61,313 nucleotides of DNA from Oscillospiraceae bacterium (GCA_009783555.1 WRDH01000002.1:1-61313); one strand, 5' to 3'; shown: positions 43,581-52,473, counted from the stretch's first letter. The notes: generated from the letters alone by a model not told the origin. Numbers and translations: made by a program.

Positions 43581-45830
43581 ATGGAAAATGTTAACACTAC
43601 TAAGCACCACAGCAAAACGATAATCATATTGGCATTGTGCCTTAGTATCCCGTTTGTGGCTATTTGGTATATTGCGACCTATGCAACAAAAAATATTTTC
43701 TATGAGCAAAAAGGCAGTAACTTGATGGCATTTGCCAGAGTGCTCGACTCCCAGCTTGCTCCCGGCGGTTACAATGAGTTGTTAGCAGAAGCCGGAATGG
43801 AGAATGCTTCAAGGGACGATAAAATCGAAGCGCTTAATAGAGCACTTCATGATATTACTGACGATGTAGCTCTCTCAATGCCGGGTATGGGTGCAGGCTA
43901 TTACTCCCGGGAGCTTGATGCAATACTTACTTACGGTCCTTCCGCGGAGTTCCAAGACAGAGTAGGTGTTTCCATAGGTGAAGACCATCCCGGACGGCAG
44001 GTCATGGCAACCGGCAACGCTGATGTTTCCTTTGGTACAATGGTACGTGGAAATATCATGAATGCTATGCATCCAATCGTACGAAACGGTGAGGTTATAG
44101 GCTATATTTGGGCTAACAACCTCGTATCGGAATTGGAACAGACCCTTACCCAGATGTCCTCAATTATTCTTTTGCTGCTTATATTCTCATATATCCTTGT
44201 AGTTGCCATTATTGTGGTGTTCATCCGCAGAATGTTACGGACGGAGCAGAAATTTACGAAAGCACTTTCGGAAGCCCTTGAAGAAGCAAGGGTTGCCACC
44301 CGTGCAAAAAGCACGTTTTTAAGTAATATGAGCCACGAAATACGTACGCCGATGAACGCTATTATAGGCATGACTTCCATTGCGGAATCAACAGTAGATG
44401 TGGGGAGAAAAGATTACGCGATAGGAAAAATAAAAGACGCATCCAAGCATTTACTGGGAGTAATCAACGACGTCCTTGATATGTCTAAGATTGAGGCGGA
44501 AAAATTTGAACTTTCACCTGTTAACTTTAACTTTGAGAAAACATTGCAAAAGGTGGCAAATGTCGTGAACTTCCGTGTGGACGAACGACGGCAGATGTTT
44601 TATATCCATATAGGCAAAGGTATTCCGCAAACCCTCATAGGTGACGACCAAAGGCTTTCACAGGTAATAACCAACCTTTTGTCAAATGCGGTCAAGTTTA
44701 CACCCGATGAAGGAACAATACGTCTTGATTCTGAGCTTATCTCGGAAGAAGATGATATGTGCCGCATAAAAATCAGTGTAACAGACACGGGAATAGGAAT
44801 AACCGACGAGCAAAAAGCACGCTTGTTCAAGTCATTTGAACAAGCTGAGACCGACACGTCACGCAAATTCGGCGGTACAGGGCTTGGACTTGCCATATCA
44901 AAACGTATTGTGGAAATGATGGGCGGTGAGATATGGATTGAATCGGAACCCGGAAAAGGAACTACATTTGCGTTTACCATTAATTTACAACGCGGAGAGG
45001 ATAGCAATACACCGCTTACAAGCAGAAATTGGGACAACCTTCATATATTCGCAGTAGACGATGAACCGGAAGTTCTTGAGTTTTTCACCCACCTTTCCGA
45101 GATTTGGGGTATTAAATGTACAACAGCGGCAAGCGGCGAGGAAGCTGAAAAAATCCTTTCACAAAACGTAAATTTCGACATTTACTTTATCGACTGGAAG
45201 CTGCCGGATATGAACGGAGGCGAACTCATTAAGCAGATGCAGTTAAAGGATCCGCAAAAATCCGCAGTTGTAGTTTTCTCTGCAATTGATTGGGCTACAT
45301 TGGAGGATGAGGTACGGGAAGCAGGTGTGAATAAGTTTCTCCCGAAACCATTGTTCCCGTCAACAATTGTTGATTTAATAAATGAATGCATTGGTGTCAG
45401 CGGCACAGCGGAACACGCTGAACATGATAAAGATAAGGATGATTTCCAAGGACACACCATATTGCTTGCAGAAGACGTCGAAATAAATCGAGAAATCGTA
45501 CAGTCACTTCTTGAACCCACAAATCTGACCATGGATTTTGCAGAGAACGGCAAACAGGCAGTAGAAATGTTCGAAGCTGCACCGGAAAAATACAATATGA
45601 TATTCATGGACGTGCAAATGCCGGAAATGGATGGCTATGAAGCCACGCGCGCTATCCGTGCAAGCGATCGCCCGAACGCAAAAACAATCCCCATTATAGC
45701 AATGACCGCCAACGTCTTCCGCGAAGACATAGAAAAATGCCTCGAAGCCGGCATGAACGGTCACGTAGGAAAACCAATCAACTTTGACGAGGTTATTGAA
45801 CAGCTCAGAATAAATTTACTTGGAAAGTAA
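43581..45830 (+). CDS. membrane hybrid histidine kinase with two receiver domains
   Basis: The 749-residue kinase has one membrane segment near residues 12-32 and a second near 195-220 that flank an extracytoplasmic sensor of about 160 residues. Next come HisKA (FLSNMSHEIRTPMNAIIG, His phosphosite), HATPase_c (NLLSNAVKFTPDEG, DTGIGI, GTGLGLAISKRIVEMMGG), REC1 (AVDDEPEV, YFIDWKLPDMNGG, KPLFPS) and REC2 (LAEDVEINREIV, FMDVQMPEMDGYEA, GKP). Both receivers keep the phospho-Asp. ATG 43581 follows AAGGTGGG; an upstream TTG-type frame is not needed. No DNA-binding partner is adjacent, so phosphate probably moves to a remote regulator or an HPt. Confidence 0.93.
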   Translation: MENVNTTKHHSKTIIILALCLSIPFVAIWYIATYATKNIFYEQKGSNLMAFARVLDSQLAPGGYNELLAEAGMENASRDDKIEALNRALHDITDDVALSMPGMGAGYYSRELDAILTYGPSAEFQDRVGVSIGEDHPGRQVMATGNADVSFGTMVRGNIMNAMHPIVRNGEVIGYIWANNLVSELEQTLTQMSSIILLLLIFSYILVVAIIVVFIRRMLRTEQKFTKALSEALEEARVATRAKSTFLSNMSHEIRTPMNAIIGMTSIAESTVDVGRKDYAIGKIKDASKHLLGVINDVLDMSKIEAEKFELSPVNFNFEKTLQKVANVVNFRVDERRQMFYIHIGKGIPQTLIGDDQRLSQVITNLLSNAVKFTPDEGTIRLDSELISEEDDMCRIKISVTDTGIGITDEQKARLFKSFEQAETDTSRKFGGTGLGLAISKRIVEMMGGEIWIESEPGKGTTFAFTINLQRGEDSNTPLTSRNWDNLHIFAVDDEPEVLEFFTHLSEIWGIKCTTAASGEEAEKILSQNVNFDIYFIDWKLPDMNGGELIKQMQLKDPQKSAVVVFSAIDWATLEDEVREAGVNKFLPKPLFPSTIVDLINECIGVSGTAEHAEHDKDKDDFQGHTILLAEDVEINREIVQSLLEPTNLTMDFAENGKQAVEMFEAAPEKYNMIFMDVQMPEMDGYEATRAIRASDRPNAKTIPIIAMTANVFREDIEKCLEAGMNGHVGKPINFDEVIEQLRINLLGK

Positions 45831-45919
45831 ACGTTGAAATTTCAACATTTTGCGTCTTCAAACGATTATTGATATGTTTAAGAGTTTTGTGATAGCATTT
45901 CTTTATCAACCGGATTTGG

Positions 45920-48205
45920 ATGGTAGAGATTATGCGAAAGCTTGCTATTGCGTCGTTTAGCTTTGCAATAAGTATTTTTGTTTCAAGGTATTTTTTGCCG
46001 TATGATTGGCTGCTGCTTTGCATCGGTATTGCTGCCGCTTGTTCGCTTTTGGGTCTTTTATATACCGGCAACAAACGGCTGCGCATTCTGATTGCTCTAT
46101 TGGCGGTCGCTGTCGGATTTCTTTGGAGCTTTGCATATACTTCTATTTTTGTGAAACCATATTGGGTATACCATGAGGAAATTCTGACTGTCACTGCCAC
46201 CGTGACCGACTATCCTGTAGCAAGACAACCGCGCGGATATCGTGTTGATGCCGCCATTCGGATTGATAGAAATCCGTCAATCCGAGTGCGGCTATACTAT
46301 TCCAATGAGACAGAACTAAAACCCGGAGATATTATTAAGCTAACAGGAGTATTCAGGCGCACAGATATCACCGATGAGGGTGATAGATTTGACGCACTAA
46401 GTTCGAGGGGGCTTTTTCTGTCCGCAAGTATATCGGGAAATATCGATGTTGTTGGATTTGAAAGCGGCATTCGTCATTTGCCAAAAAGAATTGCAGAGAG
46501 TATAACGCGGAAGATAGATGAGATTTTTCCCGATGACATCTCCCCTTTTCTGCAGGCATTGTTAATGGGAAAGCGGGATGAACTATACCGTGATACAGCT
46601 CTAAATGCATCCCTTTCCGCATCGGGTATTATTCATATCGTTTCTATTTCGGGAATGCATATAGCTTTTCTCATGGGCTTCCTTTCTCTTGTAATAAGAA
46701 ACCGGAGACTCTTTTCATTCTACGGCATTCCTTTGTTATTTTTCTTTATGGCAATGACAGGTTTTACCCCCGCTGTCACCAGGGCGGGAATCATGCAAAT
46801 CTTCTTAATCTGCGCACCGCTCTTTCGCAGAGAACGAGACAGTATAACCTCGCTCTCATTTGCACTTTTTTGCCTGCTTGCGGTCAATCCATATTCTATA
46901 GCGTCTGTCGGTCTTCACCTCTCGTTTTCAGCAACACTGGGGATAATTCTCTTTACATCAAGAATAAACTCAGCAATCTCCGATATGCTGCGCGGCAGCA
47001 AGCTTTTCAGAAAAAAAGTTCCGAGATATATTATCAACTTTATAACATCAAATCTCGCAACCACAATGGGTGCATTAATTCTCACATTACCACTGACAGC
47101 CGTACACTTTGGGTATGTCTCTCTTATTTCACCAATCACAAATCTGCTTACAATCAGCGCGGTGTCTTTCGCATTCCCCGCAGGATTACTCGTAACACTA
47201 ATTGGCTTCATAAGCACATCTGTAGGCTCCATTTTGGCTTATCCGGTAACACTTGCGGCAAGGTATATCATATTTATCGCCAAAGAATTCGCAACTGTCC
47301 CCTACTCAATTGTTTATTCGACAAACGCGCATATTATGTTCTGGCTCGCATACGTTTATATCATCTACACAGCACTTCCACTCTTAAAAGCACGCGCACG
47401 ACAATACATTTATCCCACATGTATATCCCTGATACTGCTGTTTGCGCTAATGCTCATCTCCCCGGTTGCAACAACTGCCGCAAGCAACAATTCAATCACG
47501 GTCTTAGATGTCGGTCAGGGAATGAGCGTAGTCGTAACATCAGACGAATTTACAATGGTAATAGACTGCGGCAGCAGCAGTACAAGCCGCGCAGGTGAAA
47601 TTACACACGAATTTATAATGAACTTGGGACGCACAACAATAGACCTGCTTGCAATCACCCACTTCCATGCCGACCACATAAACGGTGTTGAATTTCTGCT
47701 CAGCAGAATAAACGTCTCCGCACTTGCGATACCCGACCCGGACGGCGCATTTCTCGCAGATGATATAATCGAACTTGCAAGAAAACGAGGAACTGTTATA
47801 ATGTACATAACAGAAATAATCAACGTCGACTTCGGAGAAACACAAATATACATTTATCCCCCCCTCGGAGTGTACGGGGAAGAAAACGAAAGAGGAATAA
47901 GCATCCTAACCGTCGGCGAAGTAACCGCTCTAATAACAGGCGACATGAACTCTGCAACAGAAAGAGCATTATTACGCTTCACAACACTCCCAAAAATCGA
48001 CGTCCTCGTCGTGGGACACCATGGCTCAAGACACTCAACATCAGAAGAGCTGCTATATGCAACCATGCCTGACATAGCAATAATCCCCGTAGGTCGCAAC
48101 AGCTTCGGACACCCCGCCCAAGAAGTACTGGACCGTCTGGGGCGTGTGGGAGCAACCATCTATCGAACAGACGAGTACGGTCATGTTACTGTGAGTGGAA
48201 GATAA
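45920..48205 (+). CDS. comEC: DNA internalisation competence protein ComEC/Rec2
   Basis: This 761-residue membrane channel has an N-terminal OB-like DUF4131 region, the ComEC core with LLMGKRDELYRDTALNASLSASGIIHIVSISGMHIAF and many helices, and a C-terminal metallo-beta-lactamase-like domain. That domain contains LDVGQGMSVVV, ITHFHADHING and VGHHGSRHSTSEELL. It carries single-stranded DNA into the cell in transformable bacteria. ATG 45920 and ATG 45932 are both possible; neither has a strong ribosome binding site. No comEA lies next to it. Confidence 0.95.
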   Translation: MVEIMRKLAIASFSFAISIFVSRYFLPYDWLLLCIGIAAACSLLGLLYTGNKRLRILIALLAVAVGFLWSFAYTSIFVKPYWVYHEEILTVTATVTDYPVARQPRGYRVDAAIRIDRNPSIRVRLYYSNETELKPGDIIKLTGVFRRTDITDEGDRFDALSSRGLFLSASISGNIDVVGFESGIRHLPKRIAESITRKIDEIFPDDISPFLQALLMGKRDELYRDTALNASLSASGIIHIVSISGMHIAFLMGFLSLVIRNRRLFSFYGIPLLFFFMAMTGFTPAVTRAGIMQIFLICAPLFRRERDSITSLSFALFCLLAVNPYSIASVGLHLSFSATLGIILFTSRINSAISDMLRGSKLFRKKVPRYIINFITSNLATTMGALILTLPLTAVHFGYVSLISPITNLLTISAVSFAFPAGLLVTLIGFISTSVGSILAYPVTLAARYIIFIAKEFATVPYSIVYSTNAHIMFWLAYVYIIYTALPLLKARARQYIYPTCISLILLFALMLISPVATTAASNNSITVLDVGQGMSVVVTSDEFTMVIDCGSSSTSRAGEITHEFIMNLGRTTIDLLAITHFHADHINGVEFLLSRINVSALAIPDPDGAFLADDIIELARKRGTVIMYITEIINVDFGETQIYIYPPLGVYGEENERGISILTVGEVTALITGDMNSATERALLRFTTLPKIDVLVVGHHGSRHSTSEELLYATMPDIAIIPVGRNSFGHPAQEVLDRLGRVGATIYRTDEYGHVTVSGR

Positions 48206-48217
48206 GGACAACCCCCG

Positions 48218-48251
48218 GCTCTGCAGAGCCACCCCCTTCCGCGGAAGGGGG
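48218..48251 (+). repeat. two adjacent palindromes after comEC
   Basis: GGCTCTGCAGAGCC (48218-48231) is a perfect palindrome. CCCCCTTCC-GC-GGAAGGGGG (48232-48251) follows directly. There is no T-run, so these are more likely dispersed repeats than a standard terminator, though they may still stop comEC transcription. Confidence 0.6.
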
Positions 48252-48281
48252 CTAAGAGAAAAGAATGCGATAGAGTTTAAT

Positions 48282-48410
48282 CAGTGCGGATTGGAGCCTA
48301 TATATTAAACTCTGACAAGTGAAGCATGGACGCGCAACGCGCTCTCTCGACGCATGGACGCGACGTAGAGAGCGAAGAAGAGTTTAATATATAGGCTCCA
48401 ATCCGCACTG
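48282..48410. repeat. long-stem hairpin element with perfect 32-bp arms
   Basis: 48282-48313 and 48379-48410 are perfect inverted repeats of 32 bp, beginning CAGTGCGGATTGG. The core contains a direct repeat GCATGGACGCG (48324-48334, 48352-48362) and an inner stem GCTCTCT / AGAGAGC. ATGGACG...GTAGAG in the core also occurs on the reverse strand of the element at 61237. It fills the gap between comEC and holA and ends about 30 nt before the holA ribosome binding site. Confidence 0.85.
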
Positions 48411-48453
48411 CGCTACAACATTTAATTCACCGCAAATACTGGAGGGAATTATC

Positions 48454-49479
48454 ATAAAAGCAAACAACAACTACAACAACCTCATATCCTCCATCAAAAC
48501 CGGAGAAATTGAAAAGTTCTACATTTTCCACGGAGAGGAACGATACCTGCTTGAACGCAGCTTAGCAGGCTTGCGTGCTCTGCTGTGCCCGGACGGGCTT
48601 GACGGATTTAACTATACGCGACTGGAAGGCAAAGGACTTGAAGCTAACGAGATTAAAGATGCAGTTGACACGTTCCCTGCATTTGCAGAGAAAACGCTTG
48701 TTGAAATCCATGATTACGACCTTTTCAAAGGCGATGACAAGGAAAGCCTGTGTAAAATCTTTTCCGATTTACCGGACTACGTCTGCATAGTATTTATTTA
48801 CAGCACCATTGAATATAAACCTGACAGCAGACAGAAGCAAAACAAGGAAATATTAAAACACGCAAATGTAGTTGAATTTGTCGTACAAGAACAGGATAAA
48901 CTTATAAAGTGGATTAGGCGGCATTTTATGGATGCCGGAAAAAACATCAGTTCCGATGACGCACAATATCTGGCATTTATCACAGGCGGACTGATGGCAA
49001 CACTCAACGGAGAAATAGAAAAAGCAGCCGCATACTCAAAACATGACCGTATTACCCGCAACGATATTGATGCTGTCGTCACACCTGTACTCGATACAGT
49101 CGCATACAAGCTGACCGATGCACTTGTAAGCCGCGATAATATCAGAGCACTTCGATTACTCGACGAGTTGTTCCAAATGCGGGAAGCACCGCATAAACTG
49201 ATGTTCAGCATATCTCTAAAAATGCGTCAACTCTTAGCAGCCCGAATATGCATTGAAAACAATCTAAGCAAAACAAAACTGATGGAAATGTGCGGCATAA
49301 GGCATGAATTCCAAGCAAACACATTAATGAGCACTGCAAGAAAAGCTACTCTGCCGGAGTGCCGCAATGCCGTTATCTCCTGCTCTGAAACGGCACTCGA
49401 GCTTAACAGCTCCCCCGAACCCGAATCCCGTATGATAGAGTTGGTCACAAAATTGGCATTTGGAGAACTGCACAAATGA
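48454..49479 (+). CDS. holA: DNA polymerase III delta subunit, ATA (or ATC) start
   Basis: The 341-residue clamp-loader subunit reads from the start MKANNNYNNLISSI (first residue from ATA), then the family N-terminus GEIEKFYIFHGEERYLLER. Later parts are DTFPAFAEKTLVEI, FITGGLMATLNGEIEKAAAY and RALRLLDELFQM. The first ATG/GTG/TTG codon (TTG 48571) falls after conserved sequence. GGAGG (48441-48445) is 8 nt before ATA 48454 and 5 nt before ATC 48451, so a rare start codon is the best reading. It opens the beta clamp for loading. The gene overlaps rnmV by ATGA. Confidence 0.9.
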   Translation: MKANNNYNNLISSIKTGEIEKFYIFHGEERYLLERSLAGLRALLCPDGLDGFNYTRLEGKGLEANEIKDAVDTFPAFAEKTLVEIHDYDLFKGDDKESLCKIFSDLPDYVCIVFIYSTIEYKPDSRQKQNKEILKHANVVEFVVQEQDKLIKWIRRHFMDAGKNISSDDAQYLAFITGGLMATLNGEIEKAAAYSKHDRITRNDIDAVVTPVLDTVAYKLTDALVSRDNIRALRLLDELFQMREAPHKLMFSISLKMRQLLAARICIENNLSKTKLMEMCGIRHEFQANTLMSTARKATLPECRNAVISCSETALELNSSPEPESRMIELVTKLAFGELHK

Positions 49480-50099
49480 GAGTAGTACGGGAAATAATAG
49501 TCGTCGAAGGCCGCTATGACAAACACAGGGTCAGTCAAGCCGTAAACGCAACAATTATAACAACATCCGGTTTCTCCATCCTAAGCAACAAAGAAAAAAT
49601 ATCTATGTTGCGCAAATTCGCCGAAAAAAGAGGGCTGATAATCCTCACCGACAGTGACAGAGCCGGCTTTTTCATAAGAAACAGACTAAAAAGCATGATA
49701 AACGACACCAATATCAAGCATGCTTACATTCCTGACATAAAAGGAAACGAGAAAAGAAAAAACAAACCCTCAAAAGAAGGAAAACTGGGCGTTGAAGGAA
49801 TGCCCGAAAATGTGATTCTAAACGCACTTGAGCGTGCAGGAGCAACTTTTGTGGATTCAGAGAAGACAGGGGGACAGGTTCATTGTCTTGTTCAAGACAA
49901 TGAACCTGTCCCCCTGTCTTCACAAATCACAAAAGCAGACCTGTTTGAAGCAGGCTTAACAGGAAGAGAAGAAAGCGCAAAAAAACGTAGAGATCTAAAC
50001 AAATCATTAGACTTCCCGGAACGCCTCTCAACAAATGCTCTGCTCGAAACACTAAACATATTATATACACGCGACGAGTTTCTGAAACTACTAACATAA
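49476..50099 (+). CDS. rnmV: ribonuclease M5 with an in-frame palindromic insertion
   Basis: This 207-residue Toprim nuclease matures 5S rRNA. It has IIVVEGRYDKHRV (Glu), ITTSGFSIL and LIILTDSDRAGFFIRNRL (DxD), then GVEGMPENVILNAL and C-terminal ITKADLFEAGLTGREESAKKR. Between those two parts lies a 20-codon segment (DNA 49862-49921) that is a perfect DNA palindrome of the GGGGACAGGTTC family, giving GGQVHCLVQDNEPVPLS in the protein. The reading frame is kept. Whether activity survives is unknown, though the insert is in a linker. The ATG overlaps the holA stop. Confidence 0.93.
   Translation: MRVVREIIVVEGRYDKHRVSQAVNATIITTSGFSILSNKEKISMLRKFAEKRGLIILTDSDRAGFFIRNRLKSMINDTNIKHAYIPDIKGNEKRKNKPSKEGKLGVEGMPENVILNALERAGATFVDSEKTGGQVHCLVQDNEPVPLSSQITKADLFEAGLTGREESAKKRRDLNKSLDFPERLSTNALLETLNILYTRDEFLKLLT
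49862..49921. repeat. perfect 29-bp inverted repeat inserted in rnmV
   Basis: Arms 49862-49890 and 49893-49921 are exact reverse complements with a 2-nt TT loop. The unit carries GGGGGACAGGTTC, related to the GGGGACGGTTC repeats at 11683, 35871 and 39502. Its length of 60 bp is a multiple of three and no stop codon is formed in the rnmV frame. Confidence 0.92.
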
Positions 50100-50201
50100 G
50101 TCCCGTGGGAAAACATAAATTTTCATATAACACTATATACAAAATATAGCTGTTTATGATATACTCCACACATAGTATAGTAGAGGAAGGAAATAGAGCC
50201 T

Positions 50202-50657
50202 ATGAAATGTCCTTTTTGCGGTTACTCGGAAAGTAAGGTTGTTGACTCTAGACCTGCTGAGGAAGGTGCGACAATACGCCGCAGACGCGAGTGCCTTAGT
50301 TGCCAGAAGCGGTTTACGACTTACGAAATCATGGAAAGACTTCCCCTAATAGTTGTCAAAAAAGACGGCAGCAGACAAACGTTTGACAAACAAAAGCTGG
50401 TTAACGGAATGCTTAGAGCATGCGAAAAACGTCCTGTACCGCTTGCAGAGCTGACGAATGTTGCAGACCAGATTGAACAAGACCTTCAAAACTCACTTGA
50501 AAGAGAAATCAAGACTACCGATATCGGCGAAATGATTATGACAGGCTTAAAATCCTTAGACGAAGTTGCTTATGTCAGATTCGCCTCTGTCTACCGCCAA
50601 TTCAGAGACATCAATTCATTTATGGATGAACTGAACAGATTATTGATTGAAGAGTAA
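50202..50657 (+). CDS. nrdR: transcriptional repressor NrdR
   Basis: The 151-residue regulator has an N-terminal zinc ribbon [18 protein letters not shown]...[12 protein letters not shown] (four Cys) and an ATP-cone ([19 protein letters not shown]). It senses dATP/ATP and represses ribonucleotide reductase genes by binding paired NrdR boxes. A matching box lies upstream of nrdD at 31388. Its own leader holds ACACTATATA (50130-50139), a half box that could mean autoregulation. AGGAAGG precedes ATG 50202 and a strong terminator follows. Confidence 0.97.
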   Translation: MKCPFCGYSESKVVDSRPAEEGATIRRRRECLSCQKRFTTYEIMERLPLIVVKKDGSRQTFDKQKLVNGMLRACEKRPVPLAELTNVADQIEQDLQNSLEREIKTTDIGEMIMTGLKSLDEVAYVRFASVYRQFRDINSFMDELNRLLIEE

Positions 50658-50684
50658 AAAAGGGGGGGCATACCCCCCTCTTTT
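50655..50684. terminator. bidirectional Rho-independent terminator
   Basis: An A-run, AGGGGGG (50661-50667), CCCCCCT (50673-50679) and CTTTT. It ends nrdR and the convergent acyltransferase gene. Confidence 0.85.
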
Positions 50685-50685
50685 G

Positions 50686-51567
50686 CTACTCAATATCGTT
50701 TATGATAACCTCCGGAGGTTTATCAAGAGATTCCGGATTTTTTAGCAGGCGTTTAAACACCTTAAAGGCTTGTGAAAAATAGAACCCGTCGCAAATCCTT
50801 TCATCAACAACAAGTTTAAATTCTATATATTTCCTCGCGACAACTTCTCCTGAAGAGTTTAATTCATTTACTTTCTTCTTGGCACCAAGAGCAATAAATA
50901 TCGGCAAGTTGCCAAAATTATACAGATGATGATATATTGCCGGAAGACCGATTGACCCCATATCAGTTATTATCACCGAGCCATGAAACGGACTCGCATC
51001 AATGAGGAATTTCGGCATCAACCCGAAATAATCCAAAAGCTCCAAAAATGCGACGGTAAACCTTAAAATAACTCTCGGCAGCTTCATAAGTGCCGCAGCA
51101 ATTATATCTGTGTTTGTAGATGTACCCTCATTTCTGACTTTGTTTATTTCTGCATTAATCTTTTCGTATACGTCGTTTATAGTCTCATCGCGTCCGAATG
51201 ATATTTTTATGGTTGTTTCACCTGCGTCTGTCCGGAGTTGTTTCTTGATTGTCATTAAAAAATCAACATTTTCTCTTGAATATATCCGTTGTCCCGAGCA
51301 AAACCTGTTTATTGCAGGATATTGTGATGCAGTCCTGATAAATGTTGCAATTATGATGTGCAGCATTCCCATCCCTGGATACCCTGAAACTCTCTTTTTT
51401 CGAAGAAAGCGTTCTACTTCGGTCACTTCCACCTGTTCGGAGAAATAATTGCTTGCGTCACTTTTTTCCTTCATTATAAACGGAGTCATCGCATTGTAGG
51501 GGTCTAGTTTTCTTAAACGTCTTCCTTCCCGTCTGTCTCCAAATCTTCTCTTGCGTTTATTTTCCAT
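50686..51567 (-). CDS. 2-oxoacid dehydrogenase E2-like acyltransferase-domain protein, catalytic His absent
   Basis: This 293-residue protein has the chloramphenicol acetyltransferase/E2 catalytic-domain fold: MTPFIMKEKSDASNYFSE at the start, MLHIIIATFIRTASQYPAINRF and FHGSVIITDMGSIGLPAIYHHLYNFGNLPIFIALG. In E2 enzymes the active site reads HRxxDG; here it is VVDERICDGFYFSQ, so His is Glu. There is no lipoyl domain and no E1/E3 genes nearby. It may bind an acyl-CoA or act as a scaffold without the usual transfer chemistry. ATG 51567 follows AGGAG at 6 nt. Confidence 0.8.
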   Translation of the reverse strand: MENKRKRRFGDRREGRRLRKLDPYNAMTPFIMKEKSDASNYFSEQVEVTEVERFLRKKRVSGYPGMGMLHIIIATFIRTASQYPAINRFCSGQRIYSRENVDFLMTIKKQLRTDAGETTIKISFGRDETINDVYEKINAEINKVRNEGTSTNTDIIAAALMKLPRVILRFTVAFLELLDYFGLMPKFLIDASPFHGSVIITDMGSIGLPAIYHHLYNFGNLPIFIALGAKKKVNELNSSGEVVARKYIEFKLVVDERICDGFYFSQAFKVFKRLLKNPESLDKPPEVIINDIE

Positions 51568-51633
51568 TAACAACTCCTAAAAGTGATCTATTACACTAAG
51601 CAACAAAATTATTTGCAAAGGAATTTTACAGTA

Positions 51634-51674
51634 TTGACATTTACTTGTCAAATTAATATAGGTTGTGGTATATT
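51634..51674 (+). promoter_or_regulatory. promoter region of the V-ATPase-like stalk operon
   Basis: Two overlapping candidates are present. One is TTGACA (51634-51639), 17 nt, TATAGG (51657-51662). The other is TTGTCA (51645-51650), 18 nt, TATATT (51669-51674). Either starts transcription a few bases before the GGGAGG ribosome binding site of the next gene, giving a very short leader. Confidence 0.55.
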
Positions 51675-51692
51675 ATCTGGGAGGTGATGATT

Positions 51693-52007
51693 GTGTTAGC
51701 TGATTCTTTGAAATATGTTCTCGCGTCGGAATATGAAGCAAATCAAGTTAAACTCATCGTGCTGAATAAATCAAAAGAGACTATTGAACAAGCTAAAAAA
51801 GAGGGTGAAGAGACTGTAAAAAACACTCTTGAAAGAGCAAGAACCGAACTCGAACATCTCAAAAAAACTTCAGACCGCAAAGCAATGGAGGCAGCCGCAG
51901 AGCTTGCGTCCAATACCGCCAACCGTCTTGCTACCATGCGTGCACGTGCCGAAAAACGTATGGACATTGTCGCTCAGCGTATATTTGAAAGGATAATCAG
52001 CGTATAA
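51693..52007 (+). CDS. V-type ATPase subunit G/H-like coiled-coil protein
   Basis: The 104-residue, highly charged helix runs from LADSLKYVLASEYEANQ through EAKKEGEE-like heptads (QAKKEGEETVKNTLERARTE) to AEKRMDIVAQRIFERI. This is the pattern of the peripheral-stalk subunit G/H of bacterial V/A-type ATPases. GTG 51693 is chosen because GGGAGG (51679-51684) lies 8 nt away; ATG 51687 is only 2 nt from it. The stop overlaps the next start as TAATG. Assignment depends on the next two genes having V-ATPase likeness in the canonical order. Confidence 0.65.
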   Translation: MLADSLKYVLASEYEANQVKLIVLNKSKETIEQAKKEGEETVKNTLERARTELEHLKKTSDRKAMEAAAELASNTANRLATMRARAEKRMDIVAQRIFERIISV

Positions 52008-52432
52008 TGGGTGTAATGAAAAAGTTGAATCTTATAATTGCACATTCCGATACTGTAAGTGTTATCAGCGAGCTCATTGCTCTTGAGTGTGTTGAACCTA
52101 TTGAACCGGAGCTTACTCTCGATCCTCCTGAGCTTACCGATCTTGTAAAGCAGGAAGTCATGGAGCTTGATGTTTTTGAGGCAAACAAAGAGAGTATTAT
52201 ACTCCTTACAACTCAGTACACACACACTTTGGTAGGTTGGGTTCCCGAAGAATTTGAGCCGGAACTGGTTATGTTTCTGTCCCGTTTTACATGCTCATGG
52301 AGTCTGGAAGACCCGCATCCCTATAATTTTGATGAAATCCCCGTCATCGTTAAGTATCCGCAGGTTTTCGGAAAATTCCGCAGCGGCGGACGAAGGGTCT
52401 TTGAACCGCTTGCAAAAAGACAGTTAATTTAA
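52007..52432 (+). CDS. truncated V-type ATPase subunit I-like protein (cytoplasmic part only)
   Basis: This is a 141-residue protein. Its start MKKLNLIIAHSDTVSVISELIALECVEP matches the N-terminus of subunit I (NtpI). TTQYTHTLVGWVPEEFEPELVMFL and DEIPVIVKYPQVFGKFR match the later cytoplasmic lobe just before the membrane domain. Full subunit I has about 600-650 residues; here the long coiled coil and all membrane helices are missing, with no sign of a frameshifted remainder. It is coupled to the upstream gene (TAATG). It cannot conduct protons, so any role must be structural or regulatory. Confidence 0.6.
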   Translation: MGVMKKLNLIIAHSDTVSVISELIALECVEPIEPELTLDPPELTDLVKQEVMELDVFEANKESIILLTTQYTHTLVGWVPEEFEPELVMFLSRFTCSWSLEDPHPYNFDEIPVIVKYPQVFGKFRSGGRRVFEPLAKRQLI

Positions 52433-52473
52433 GTAAGTTGTAATAATCATTGTATTAGGAGTGCAGTTATTAA

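Noticed and set aside
46870-47598. 242-codon plus-strand open frame
   Set aside because: Shifted frame within comEC; the real frame there has conserved ComEC helices and the metallo-beta-lactamase motif.
48571-48573. TTG 48571 as the holA start
   Set aside because: It would remove the conserved KFYIFHGEERYLLE segment and has no ribosome binding site.
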